From contig JAVTVY010017286.1 in assembly GCA_036873755.1 (NCBI GenBank), positions 1 through 64,000 of the forward strand: a stretch of DNA of 64,000 bases, read 5' to 3'. Each line of letters begins with the position of its first letter. The stretch's first letter is position 1. A model generated the notes under the pieces. It did no database searches. It was not told the origin of the DNA and saw only the letters and a list, made by a program, of their open reading frames with translations. This document shows, piece by piece, positions 1 through 12,088 of the stretch. Position numbers and translations under genes: made by a program. The DNA is from Hanleya hanleyi (Eukaryota; Mollusca; Polyplacophora; Lepidopleurida; Hanleyidae).

Positions 1-817
1 ATACCGTTTATGCTTGTGTATAGAATGATATCGCTGACTTTCGTAACCGAAAATTACTCTTTATATGACGTGTTACAATAAAAATCAACGGCAATCCAAA
101 ACAATCATGGTATTTGGTCTGCTTCTTGTGATAGATGTAACTCGCAGGTTTACAACCTACCTTTTAACAAAATTTGCGTGATGGATAGGAGAAATCGACT
201 TTTTAATGCGCTTGCACAGCTCCGTTGTTAACCGTTCTGGCTTATTTTCTATGACGACGTGTACAAACGAATAATTCCTTCTGGCTGTGATAGGTTCTTA
301 CAATATTCCTTAATAGATGATGCAATTTTGCCGTATTTCGCAATACACACACGCGCCTGTTTGCGTCGAACATTGAACACTGCTAAATATATTTTCTTTG
401 ATAGGCATTTAGAAGCTGGCGTATATATTACAAGGCTATTCTATGCATAGCAACTTTGTATTGCTGTGGAGTTGACGTTTCATTGGACGTGCTTTCGTTA
501 GCTTTGAAAATGTTGGAAGTATCACCAACCAAACGTCAGCTACACAGCAATAAAGCAGTTGTTATCCACAGAACAGCTGCTGAAAATAACAACGCGCGAT
601 ATCTGTCCAGAATAGTATTATTTAGGGATATACACCAATGCCAATAATCTCAAACTGGTGAAGTGCCAGACATTAAATGTATTCACAATATATATAACGT
701 ATAATTCTGGTTAAATAAAGTTACTTACAATATATATATATATATATATATAGATTAAATGATCACAGTAAAAACTGCCTTTGTGTATGGTAAATATAGT
801 ATTAGAAAAAAGTCATG

Positions 818-855
<38 letters not shown>

Positions 856-1160
856 CACACATTTCAAGTTTATTTATTATAGTTTCGTTAAAATGCATCG
901 TTCGGAATAATAATTCACAATGTTCCAGAGAGAGCAAATTAAATCGATGACTGTCACCCTCAAGTCCGATACCTGGGAGGCATTATTGGAACACTGCGAT
1001 TTAATCCGTAAGGATTCCGTACAAGTTAACGTTTTAAATTTTATATTTACACGGTAATCAACTTTTTTAACGTAAATGTGTCTTTTTCAGTGTCCTAGGG
1101 TCAATATCAACAGCGACCAATAAAAGCTTCCAATGAGCATTTTACATGTATGTATAACAT
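1..1160. other. No gene seen; AT-rich with (TA)n tracts
   Basis: I find no coding region here. It holds two TA microsatellites, at about 730-752 and 820-852, in ordinary AT-rich sequence. The short open frames show no family resemblance. Confidence 0.6.
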
Positions 1161-1194
1161 TTGGTGATAATGTCTCATCTTATATATATATATT

Positions 1195-2885
1195 ATATAG
1201 AGCGATGTGAGCGTGTCGGCGATTTATCTATTTTCAAACAATTTATCTTCACGTTTGACGGGTCCTTAGTTAAAAACAAAGGAATTTTCAATCCCCCGAG
1301 AGGTAGAGATACAGATTTAGATATCACCAACCTGTTGGTAAACATAACAAGAAGAAACTACGGTCCAATCTAACCAAGGAAGAAAAACTGTCGGTGAAAA
1401 ATCTACGGGACAATAAGAATTTTGTCATAAAAGAAGCAGACAAGGGTTCCGCCATAGTTATTATGGACAAAAGCTTTTACGAGGAGGAAATATTAGCCAT
1501 TGTAAACGATGGCGGTAGCTATGAAAAGTTGGGAAACCAACATTGATAGTCTGACCAGAACAAAAATTGGCAAACTTATAGAAAACAGTGAAGAAACCTT
1601 AACTAAATCAGAAAAATCTTTTCTAACTACATTTGAATCTAAAACCTACAACTTTTCGGCTTACCAAAAGTTCATAAATCAAAAGAAATCATAACTGCAG
1701 TTCATTCACAAAAATCAGAATATGTGCGACTATCAAATCCAGAAGATTTATGCTTTCGACCTATAGTCGCAGGCCCGATATGCCCAACCAGTAGGTTAAG
1801 CGAGCTGACTGATAAGTTGCTAAAGCCATATATTAATTTTGTTCCATCCTACGTCAGAGATGATATAGATTTCCTACATTACTTACCTTCCAATATTAGA
1901 GATGAAGAGGTATGTTGTACTCTGGGTGTTACAAACATGTATGGCAGTATTTCCCATGAGTTAGGATATAGAGCCATTCAGTACTGGCTTGATACTTATC
2001 CCAATCAAAACGAACATCGCTTTCAAAACGAGTTCATTTTGTCAGGGATCAAAATTATATTGGAAAACAATTCGTTTGAATTTGGCAATCGCACGGCGAT
2101 GGGTACAAAATTTACCCCCATCTACGCGACTTTAGTATTGGGCTATCTGGAAACACAGTTATACGGTGAAATTGAGAGGAAATACGGAGCGGATGTCCGA
2201 GAAGAAATTAAAACGTCCTTCAAAAGATTTTTAGATGACTGTTTTCTAATATTCGAAAGCAAATATGACACCATCATGGAGTTCCATAATCTCCTAAACA
2301 GTTTGGACCCTAATATTAAATTTACTTTAGAAACAAATAAGGATAAAATTTCTTTTCTAGACATTCTGCTTAAAAGAAAAAATGATCAAATCGTTACTGA
2401 CATTTTTTATAAACCAAGACACGAAACAATATATGTCATACAAATCATGTCATCCGCGGCATCTGCAATCTCGCCAGAAGAATTTGCACAATAGTAACAA
2501 AACCAGACATGCGTATTAAACGGTTGGGCGAATTGAAACAGTTTCCACTTGAATGCGATTATCCCGACGGAGTCATTGAGAGTGGATTTTCTAAAGCTCT
2601 CTCAATAGATATCGAGACGTTAAGAAATCCAAGAAAGGATCAATTAATAACAAAGGTGCTGACTTTCATTAATACGCACAATCATAATAACGACAACTTC
2701 CCCCCATTGTTAAAAATAACTTAACCATTCTTAGGTCAAATGACCGACTGAAGAAAGCCTTTAATGGCGTAAAATTCATAAATGCAAAACGACAAGGCCC
2801 CAACTTAAAGAAATTGTTTACAAAAGCTAAGCAAGAGCTAAGTCCCGATCAAGTCTATATACAACATCAAAATATGACCATATAA
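1195..2885 (+). mobile_element. Penelope-like retroelement RT fragment, decayed
   Basis: This is a reverse transcriptase fragment of Penelope-like type, broken into at least four frames. In order it shows: an N-terminal stretch containing VIKEADKGSAIVIMD (about 1420-1465), the LPKVHK motif (about 1660), RPIVAGP (about 1760), a motif A region reading TLGVTNMY (about 1920), a TAMGTKFTP block (about 2090), the FLDDCF catalytic motif (about 2230), and a thumb region ending near 2885. In motif A the usual aspartate (DVTxxY) reads glycine, so a catalytic residue is lost. No GIY-YIG endonuclease was seen. The Penelope-like assignment rests on motif spacing I recognise; the exact clade is open. Confidence 0.7.
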
Positions 2886-5205
2886 TATCCAGTTCTTTAC
2901 TTATATGCACACAATCTCATATTATTTGGGACAGAACGGTAAAATTACATGCATACACTCTCGTGGTATTTGTACATAACTTCAAGTTTATTTGCATACA
3001 CTTTTCTAGTGCCTGTACATATATGTAAATAATATTCTTCCGTATAACGTTACATCTCCTTAGACACTCTCTCTAATCCACGCGGTTCTATCCTATTACT
3101 TGTAATGACGTATACTCTTTGTGCATAATATACTATAATAGATCTTTACATCGGCGTCTGTCATCCCTGAAGGCTTGTGATCATCTCTTCTAACCCCGGA
3201 TCTCTACTAGTGCAGGGGCTATCTACGGTTACGGCCAGAAGGCCAGTGGGTAATCCCGGTTATTGATTCGTTTTTCGTAAACACCACGACCAGACCTGCT
3301 CGTACATGCACGTTACAATGTTTTTCACTCTTTCTCATATCGCCTTCCAAATAGATATGACGTTTTCTTGCCCAGCTGTTACTGTAGAGTCAAATTTATC
3401 CTCGCAACAAGTTGGTCGTATCAACAGATTTGGCCACAAATCATCCCAGATTTCATTGAAATCCATTCATGTGGACGATGTTGTAGTGCGCGCTATAAAC
3501 CTGCCAGTTGTGTGTCATTGCGCGAGACGGGAGATAACTGCGCACGAAACGGTGCGACTTGACCTCATCCACATAAATACAAACACATTTGGTATGCGGT
3601 ATAATGATCACTGTCAAGTAAAATTAATTCACTTTGGTCGTTGTTGCGACTGAAGTACTGTGTACTGCTTTTTGGAAGTGGACAACACGCCTATATGCCA
3701 GGACATTAAAACATCCGTGTTGTTATATTTTCTCTCAACTCGGATGTCCTCTGCCTGGGAAGAATTAAGATGACCGCCAATATATTACGCCCACGTATAT
3801 AAAATTCCATGTTTTTGCTTATATATATGCTGCAGTGAGAGAGAAAGCACCTAGATATTTGTCAAGCTAGTAAAGCTTCCTATACACAATTCGAGATGAT
3901 AAAATGATTATTTTATACAAAACTGAAGAAAACACATAAAAATATCACGTATGTTGAAAAATCCAGTGGTTTGGTCAAATACATGCAGGTGACGTAATTT
4001 TCAAAAATCCAGAGGTTTGGCCCATCATCATGAAGTGGTGGCAAGTATAAAACTCAAAACATTGAGCATAGCCGTCGTCCGAAGGATTCTCCAGGTGTTT
4101 TCACACACCATGGATTATGTTCTGTCACAATAATACATTATATGCTGAATGTGATCTAATCGAACATCACTCACGATGCGACTCTCCAATGTCCATAAAT
4201 CGCTCAACCTACATACCACTTTAGAACGTTTAGTTCTTCTTGTATGATAAGAGACAACAATTTGCTGGTATGTTCTAATATGTTAGTACGGTGGTCTCAT
4301 TCCAAGATGGAGTCCAATATGACCGCATATTCCATAACGTTACAGATCACCGTACACTCCGGTTGCAGTATAATATTTCAAGTATGCTTGTATGTGTATA
4401 ACTACTCGTGTTCGGAACGAAGGCCCGATAGTGAAGGAATTTGCAAACTAAGATAATTATAAGGTTTAAAGGGGCATGACCGAATTTCAAATTGTGTCAA
4501 TTATATTTGAATCCGGGGTGAGTGCATGAGGTATCATAAGCCATCAAGTAGAATCCTGAAATATATATATATATATAACTGATGATTAGTGACTGAAGAT
4601 TCCAGACTTTATATCTCATCGTATTTGTCTGCGTTTTGGTCGAATTGAATGATTCCAGGATCAAACCATCATGGCTGAATCTAAAATGGAGCTCATAAAA
4701 GTCCTTCAAAAAGGAAAGAGCCTTAAGTTTTTCGTTTTATTTTTTTTATATTCCTTTCTTTAGGCAACTGGTAGGAATCAATTCTAAAATACGAGGTAAG
4801 ACCTCAAAGTGGGCCTTAAGTTAACAGCTTGTAATCAAAATTTTATTAAATTAGATCGATATAGTCTATTAAATTGTTGTTTAAACTTATTTATTGTACA
4901 AATTATAGTACATGGGATTGTGGTCAAGTTCTATAATCAACTTATTCACCCCTCTCCCTACAAATATGGATACACAACATGTGTTTACAACACAAAAATA
5001 ATGACGTTTTGGCTGAACCTGTGTGAATATATACATGTCGCAAATGAAATAAGTTTTAGATTTGCATTTTTAGCAACTTACAGGAGAGAAACAAACTATA
5101 ACAGATTATTGAGTATATGGTGGCAACTTGACTAGCGTGCTAGGATTCTCACAGAACTGGGTACTAGTACATACTAATCCTTCAGCTGAGGTAACTACGT
5201 CGTAA
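2886..5205. other. No gene seen
   Basis: I recognise no coding region. There is a short (AT)n tract near 4561-4577 and a direct repeat of a 16-base word (aaaaatccag, one variable base, then ggtttgg) near 3957 and 4003. The 115-residue open frame at 3306-3653 has no family features and overlaps another open frame, so I do not call it a gene. Confidence 0.5.
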
Positions 5206-5210
5206 TCGTG

Positions 5211-8200
5211 CTACAAATTGAATCTTGAGGTGTTCTTAATAAATGTTAAAACTGACTTGCACATATTATTATTCATTTCGTTTGTGAATGACTCGTTTCC
5301 CGACAATATATCTTGGAGGTTATAGTTTGGAGGCAAGTCGTTTTGTAGTTCATCCCTTAGATTCGTATATAAGGGACAAATAAAGAAATAGTGATAAGCA
5401 TCCTCTCTTGATTCTCCACATCTACAGCTAGATGTAATAGACATATTCCTTCTCATTAAATCCGTTTAATTGGCTGCATTGATGTCTTAGTTGGGTTAGT
5501 ACAATGTTAAGTTTCCTTGAACCTATCAAACTGTATTTAGATATACGAGTTTTCTTAGCTAATGAGTGGTGGAAGGCAGAAGTGGATGGTTTGTTTCTTG
5601 TATGGTAACTAAGTTTGTACCATTCCTGAATAGCTGACGGGATAAATGAATTTTTGGATATATTTAAACGTGCTCGGGGCGTCGCATAATTTGCGTCAGT
5701 CCTCAAGTTGTACGGAGTGGTTTTTCTTACTTGGGGTGTCATTAAATTATATATATAGTCGGGACTTTCTCCATTGTGAATTTGGTACATTACTTTCAAT
5801 TTTGCAATTTTTCGTCTATTTGCCAAGGTTTCCCAGCTAGTTTCCAACAAAATGGACTCTCTACTGGCATAAACAGGAAGACCGGAAACAATTCGTGCTG
5901 CAGCAAATTGAAGTTTTTCTAGTCGATCCGCTTCTTCTAATGTGCATCCATCCCAGATCACAGAACCGTATTCTAACATGGGTCTGACAAATGATAGATA
6001 TATTTGAGATAATGCCTGTCTGCCAAGCTGGTATTTCAGTTTTCTCATCATTCCAATGCGTTGAGAGACGGTATCGATAATGTGATTGATATGACTACTC
6101 CATTTGCAGTTGTCTTGTAGGATCAGGCCTAGGTGACGATGGTTGGTGGAAGCCTGAAGGAGACAATGGTCAAAATAGATTTTAGGATATGTTGGGGAAG
6201 TCTTATTTGAGAACAGAATTAAAATGGTTTTTAGGGCATTAAAGTTCAGAAGCCATTGTTTTGACCATTCCAATAAGGACTGTAGATCCCGGTTAACTAC
6301 ACTTTCAATATCACAAATGTGAATTGACGAGAACTGCAAACAAGAGTCATCTGCAAAAAGTCTGGTAAGACTTATAAGTTTTCCGCTATGTCGTTAATGT
6401 ATATCAGAAATAACAAAGGGCCTAATACGGAACCCTGTGGGACTCCTGCATTTACTTTTTGTGTATTGGAGTTTGAATTTCCCACAACAACTTTTGATGA
6501 TCGATCCTCAAGATAGCTTTTCATCCAATTCAATAATGCACCTGCAATTCCATATTGTTTCAACTTAAACAGTAACCCCTTGTGCCATACCGTGTCGAAG
6601 GCTTTGGATATATCACAAAAAACCATGCATGAGTTTGTGCCTTCATCTAGGGCTTTACAAATACTATCATAGAGTTCAGTAAGCTGGTAAACAGTTGAAT
6701 GTCCAGGGAGAAAACCGGACTGGTACTTATAGAATAGGTTGTGTGAGTTGAAATGATTATAGATGTGTTTGAATATAATTCTTTCCATTATCTTTGAAAC
6801 ACAACTCAGCAGCGATATAGGACGATAATTAGAAGGGAGATGTCGATCTTGTTTTTTGAAAATAGGTAATATATTTGAATTTTTCCAACATTTAGGAAAT
6901 TGTTTGCTTGTTAGTGACATGTTAAATAACTGACACAATGGTTTAGCAATGGTTTTGACGCAACCTTTAAGCATTCTGTGGCTGATTGTGTCTGGACCTA
7001 CTGCTTTATTCAATTCGATGCTATTAATAATATCACAAACTTCGTCTTCATTAATGGCTATACTGTTTAGTACGCTGTCGCATTTATATTCAAACTGAGG
7101 TAAGTCGGCAGCCGAATCATCTATAGTAGAGATGGAAGCGAAGAAATTATTCAATGCATTCGCTTTGTCTACATCACTAAAACAGATGGATTCCGTTTGT
7201 CCAGAGTTTTGTACTCTTAAAGGGGAGATTTCAGATGTATTTTGAGGATCGCTAACGAATCTCTTTAATGTCTTCCAGTACAATTTTGGGTCATTTGTTT
7301 TCGAGGTTTCTAGTAGGTTTTCAATGGTATTGTAATAATTAGTTCGGGCATATTTGTTCATGTTATTAACTTGGTTCCTACTGCGTTTGTATTTGTTCCA
7401 GTCTAGAAGTCTATTAGTCTTAAGTGCCTTTTTTTCAGTCTGTCACGCTTTCTCATTGCTTTTCTTAGGTCAGAATCATACCAAGGTTTATCTTTGGGTC
7501 GTATTGTCACAGTTTTATATGGAATATTCATCTTAGCAAATTCCAGGTATTGATTAGTAAATTTTTCCGCAGCTTCATCAACATCTTTGGAATTTTCCAG
7601 AGTTGCTGTCCAGTCGAAATCGGATATCAAATTATTGAAAAGCTCGAAATTTGCTGCCTTATATACCCAAACTTGTCTCTTGTATGCATGTTTCAAGTTA
7701 TGCTTCACTAGAACCTCGATATAGGTAGCCCTTATTACTCCACAGTCGTGAACGTTTATGGTGTCAGTAATGATGATTGGGTCTAGCAATGTGGCCGAAT
7801 GGGCTGTTACTCTGGTGGGCTCTTTTATAATATTACTGATATTAAGACGGTCACAAATGTGGCTCAGATAACGTGAGTTGTCGTTTAACAGATCGTCATT
7901 TAGATCCCCGCATAGTACAAGGTTTGAATTAGTATCTAGCGCAGTTTCGACCATATTTTCGAAGTTTTCATATATAAAGACTGGACTCTTTGGAGTAATG
8001 TAAGATACGTTAAGTAGGATATCTTTTCCTTTTAGTTCAATTTTTATCCAAATTGTTTCGATCAAGTTAATTTCTAAGTATGGCTGACGGTTGCATTTAA
8101 GCTGTGTGGAAGTATATATTAGTATCCCACCCCACGAATTCAGTGCTGATGGGTCCCGATCTTTTCTATATGGTTTATTAAATCCTTCTATAATAAGGTT

Positions 8201-8352
8201 TTTTTCATCAACAGATTGATCCAGGTTCGTTTCAGTGAAGCACATTATGTCGAAGTCTTCGGCTATGTCTTCCACATACGAGATCTTATTTCGTATACTG
8301 CGGGCATTTAGGTGAAGGATCCTTAGTCCATCAATTTGGGTTGAGGTGATCT
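5211..8352 (-). mobile_element. CR1/Jockey-type LINE ORF2, frameshifted copy
   Basis: This is a minus-strand ORF2 of a non-LTR retrotransposon. From its 5' side it has an apurinic-type endonuclease beginning with an LNARS block near 8310, a WGGILIY block (about 8130) and GDLNDDL (about 7895). The reverse transcriptase follows, with a SKAFDTVWH block (about 6600), AGVPQGSVLGPLLFLIY (about 6430) and FADDS (about 6352). A Cys/His C-terminal domain (CRCGES ... HYFFICP) lies near 5350-5430. The frame changes near 7430 (an A-run), near 6380 just before FADD, and near 5450. It is therefore a pseudogene copy. It resembles the LINE at 57488-63754 in domain order but is diverged and shows no 2A motif. 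Confidence 0.85.
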
Positions 8353-8529
8353 ATTAAATTAGATTTAAAACCCGAAAAATATAAGATTCAGATAATCCTC
8401 CACGGTGGTCATCGTTTGTTGCACTGAATATCATGCATATATAACATGGCTCCACAAGAGCCCAAAATAATAAGCAAAGTTGGAAAACAACTCGTTTGTG
8501 ACATAACATAAATAAACGTCAGGTAAGCT

Positions 8530-9036
8530 CTTAGAGTAGTCTACCGAGAACCAGGTGGGATTCAGTATTTAACCTGAACTGTATGTCGTAGTGTGGATTT
8601 GAAGAGCCTAGATTTGACCCCCCGTGATACTGCAATAATTGGCATTTGATCCCTTGATAAAAAAACCCAGGTCAGTCGAGTTGAAAGGTTTTTGGTTAAT
8701 AACCAATTGCATATGTATTATGAATTCAGAGAGCCTGATCGGTCATCTCCAGTAATCTTCAGGCCCATCCCCAGTCGCATAGGTACCAGACCACTATTCA
8801 AAATAGTGCCGATCCGTTACCCCCTTTTAATAGGCAACCTCTGCCAGAGACGCGAATTGTTTTCAATATTTTTTCCAGTCTCTGTTGCGACGAAAGGCCA
8901 GTGGTAGGTGATTGGAGTACGATATGTGTTTGATTTTAAATCGAGGGGATGCAATTACGTTAACAGTTTTTAACATTGCCGCCAATGTAAATTTTAATAG
9001 TGGTCTGGACCCCATATGTTATATGCATTTGGAAAC
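8530..9036. other. No gene seen
   Basis: I see no coding region or recognised repeat between the LINE fragment on the left and the TA target site of the DNA transposon on the right. Confidence 0.5.
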
Positions 9037-9038
9037 TA

Positions 9039-9316
9039 TAGTCTGTCTATTTTAATTAGTCGCCTACTTCGGAACTCGTTAAAAATCAACTGATGGATCT
9101 ACATAAATTTTCTTTTTTGCGACGTGTGTAACAAACTAAACTCTACAAATTGACTATCATTCAGCCATTGTACTTGTAACAGAGCACGTTTTATATAGGT
9201 TTATAATTCTCCCTGGGTTGTGGGCCATAAGGCTTGTTTCACGTACCTCCATACCATTACATAGGGTGACGTCATAATTCATACATTTTCAACCGGTCAA
9301 AGGTAATGGGCGTGGT
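9039..9316 (+). repeat. Left terminal inverted repeat of the Tc1/mariner-type element
   Basis: This arm matches the reverse complement of 11808-12086 nearly base for base, with a few substitutions and small gaps. The match ends at the word cgtggt near 9316. Confidence 0.9.
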
Positions 9317-9383
9317 GAACTATCACATTCCCTACATGGCGAAGGTGTTCGTTGAATGTTATGTAAGAGCCGTTTGTTTGTGC

Positions 9384-11064
9384 ATGATGGGGAAAGCTAA
9401 ATCTTTGACCTTCGAGGAGAAATTGTACATTTTCAATCTATCAAATTATTTTAAAAATCATGCTGATGATCACCAGAGAATCGGAGTCAACAGAAGAGTG
9501 GCCCTGGCGTTGAAGATAAATTTAAGGACGGTCCAGCGAGTCATTAAAGAATGTCAAGAAAACGGAGGAGAACCTGTACGGAAGGCCAGAAGAGTGAGAA
9601 AGACAGAGTTTGACGACTTCGATGAACAGATGATCGTCAGGAGAATTGGCAGATTTTTCACTGACAGAGAATTGCCAACTCTCCAAAAACTGGTGATCGT
9701 ACTCAGAGAGGAGAATCCCGCCTTCTGTTTATCTCGATCAAGTATTTCTAAAATATTGAAACGAAATGGTTTTCGGTATTCTCGTACGAGCGACAATCGG
9801 AAAGTGATAACTGAAAGGCAGGATGTCGTGGATAGCAGAAACGCATATCTGAGAAAAATTAAAAGTTACAGAGAGGCAGGATATGACGTGGTTTATACCG
9901 ACGAAACCTGGGTGAACTCTAACCATAGTGTTGGCAGACAGTGGAGTGGCCCGACGCAGACTGCTGCACAAACGCCGCCATCTGGCAAGGGCAAACGACT
10001 CATCCTCCTCCATGCTGGATCTGCACAAGTAGGTTTCATAGAAGGAGCCGAACTACTTTTCCAGGCAGAAAAAAAGCAGACTACCACGATGAAATGGATT
10101 CTGTCAAGTTTCTTTCCTGGCTGGAAGAAACTCTGATTCCTCGTTTAGACAGGCCGAGTGTCATAGTATTAGACAATGCCAGTTATCACAACATTAAACA
10201 TATTTCTAGCAAATGCCCAACAATGGCGAACCGAAAGGCCGATTTGCAACTATGGTTGCAAGAACGTCGAATTGACTTTCCCCAGATGGCCTTGAAAAAG
10301 GATCTGTATGAAATAGTGAAGCGCCACAAACCGGCAACACTGTACCAGTCCGACGTCATCACGTACGGCAGTGGTCATCTTATATTGCGCACCCCAGTCG
10401 CTAACTGTGAACTGAATGCAATTGAACTGATATGGGCAAATGTGAAGGGGTACGTAGCACAGCACAATACTACCTTCCGACTGACCGATGTGAGAACTCT
10501 CCTGGAAACGGCGTTAACAAAAGTCACGAGAGACGACTGGGAGAATGCCGTCAAGCATACTTTAAATGTAAGCTACATTAGATGTTCATGCTATATGGAA
10601 TCTTCATTAAAACCAGGGTTATCTTTATCCTAGATAATCCTGGCAGAGATGGAGTCTTGGAAAATTACTATCAATCCTGAACAAAGGAACTCCCGATATT
10701 GGATATTAACACGCGTCATATCTCACATTTACTTTAAGTGTACACCTCGGTCATGTGATAAAAGCATCTTCTCGCCATTTGGAATACCGTGTACAATGGA
10801 AATGTGCGGCAAGCGGTCTGATATCTAAAGAGATAAAGGTTATGGTACCTGTGGCTCAAAAAGAGACCTTGACCAATCAGTAAAAGTATTGTAAACTTTG
10901 TGACTGATCTATTTTAACACTCACGATGTTCGCTTTAATTACAGGTGGAACAAAGCTACTGGGAGAGGGACTCCATCCAGGAAGCAATGGCGCCATTACA
11001 GGTCCACCTAGGCAGCGATAGTGATGACAGTGATGTCACCAGTACTGCGGAGGATGACCAATAA
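9384..11064 (+). CDS. Tc1/mariner-type DDE transposase, frame change and 3' intron
   Basis: The transposase has an N-terminal helix-turn-helix region (first ~130 residues). The catalytic D of YTDETW is near 9900, the D of VIVLDNASYH near 10175, and the E of NAIELIW near 10430. About 83 residues separate the second D and the E, far more than the 34-39 of ordinary Tc1/mariner; I recall a DD82E group called Sailor with similar spacing. I start at the ATG at 9384 because the in-frame ATG at 9306 lies inside the inverted repeat. The frame moves by -1 at 10070-10076 (A AAA AAG). A GT-AG intron (10568-10944) joins in phase to a 40-codon exon rich in Asp and Ser that ends at 11064. The frame change may be programmed or a defect. 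Confidence 0.8.
10070..10076 (+). promoter_or_regulatory. Possible -1 frameshift site (A AAA AAG)
   Basis: The heptamer sits in the correct zero-frame register (codons AAA AAG). Slipping back one base joins the frame with the first catalytic D to the frame with the second D and the E. A one-base insertion in the A-run would look the same. Confidence 0.4.
10568..10944 (+). other. Predicted intron in the transposase gene
   Basis: The donor is aaat|gtaagc and the acceptor ttacag|gtggaac. Both flanking frames are in phase 0, and the spliced reading continues HTLN-VEQSYW to a stop. Without splicing, the frame continues into unrelated residues. Confidence 0.65.
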
Positions 11065-11807
11065 TCATCACGAGGCTAAATTACCGAACAGAGCATTTTA
11101 TAATAATGTTGCTGGCATGTTTAATATGTAAAATTAAAGAACTTCATCATATGCATGTACTTGTCTTCACATTTCCTTTCTTCTTTGGTGTATCATTCAA
11201 TAAATTATCTGAATAATGGTCATCGCCAGTGAGCAGATACTGGTGAAAAATAGTAGCTGTATTGAGTTAAAAGTTTGTAAAACTTCAGTTGAAAAATATG
11301 GCTCGTGCGCCCCACCATAAGTACGGACATTCACGCAGATTCGACGTTACGTAACTGTAACGACATGTATCAAACTGCGCAATGTTCATGCATCACGATA
11401 TCCGTCGCTGGAGAGAACTGCTTTTCAACATTGTCCGACCGCAATAATCCATACGCAATAAATGAGTTTCATGTCGCTGTTCAATATAATGGCGGTACAC
11501 ATTTACTCTACGAAACCTCTTCACGCAAACACGGAGAAATATTTCAGGCAAATTTAATGAGCAAAATACCTCTCTATTTTCGATAGAAAAGGGCGGAGTG
11601 ATCTGTCCCGCAAACCTATCGAAATTATAGCACGCAATGCAGAGTCGTAAAAGCCTGTGCAGTGCATTTGGAAGAGGCTGCTATTTTAAAATATGAAAGA
11701 GTGCGTTGGCCCGTACAAAGGCCTCACACGCCGTCTGAACAATCTGTAGGAACAATAGGGGCATTTATATACAAATGCTAGATTCCCGATATCGATGATG
11801 ACATTAG

Positions 11808-12086
11808 ACCACGCCCATTTACCTTTGACCGGTTGAAAATGTATGAATTATGACGTCACCCTATGTAATGGTATGGAGGTACGTGAAACAAGCCTTATGG
11901 CCCACAACCCAGGGAGAATTATAAACCTATATAAAACGTGCTCTGTTACAAGTACAATGGCTGAATGATAGTCAATTTGTAGAGTATAGTTTGTTACACA
12001 CGTTGCAAAAAAGAAAATTTATGTAGATCCATCAGTTGATTTTTAACGAGTTCCGAAGTAGGCGACTAATTAAAATAGACAGACTA
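11808..12086 (-). repeat. Right terminal inverted repeat of the Tc1/mariner-type element
   Basis: This is the inverted partner of 9039-9316. It ends gacagacta next to a flanking TA. Confidence 0.9.
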
Positions 12087-12088
12087 TA

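Larger units (their letters stand above)
9039..12086 (+). mobile_element. Tc1/mariner-type (IS630-like) transposon with long inverted repeats
   Basis: The element is bounded by near-identical inverted repeats of about 277 bases (about 9039-9316 and 11808-12086), beginning tagtctgtctattttaatta. Each end is flanked by TA (9037-9038 and 12087-12088), the target duplication expected for this superfamily. The body carries one transposase gene (9384-11064). A full palindromic TGACGTCA site lies in each arm (9267-9274 and 11851-11858). About 740 bases between the transposase stop and the right arm hold nothing I recognise. The close match between the arms suggests a fairly recent insertion. Confidence 0.9.

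Noticed and set aside
3306..3653. 115-residue open frame
   Set aside because: No recognisable domain; another frame of similar quality overlaps it; no splice or promoter context.
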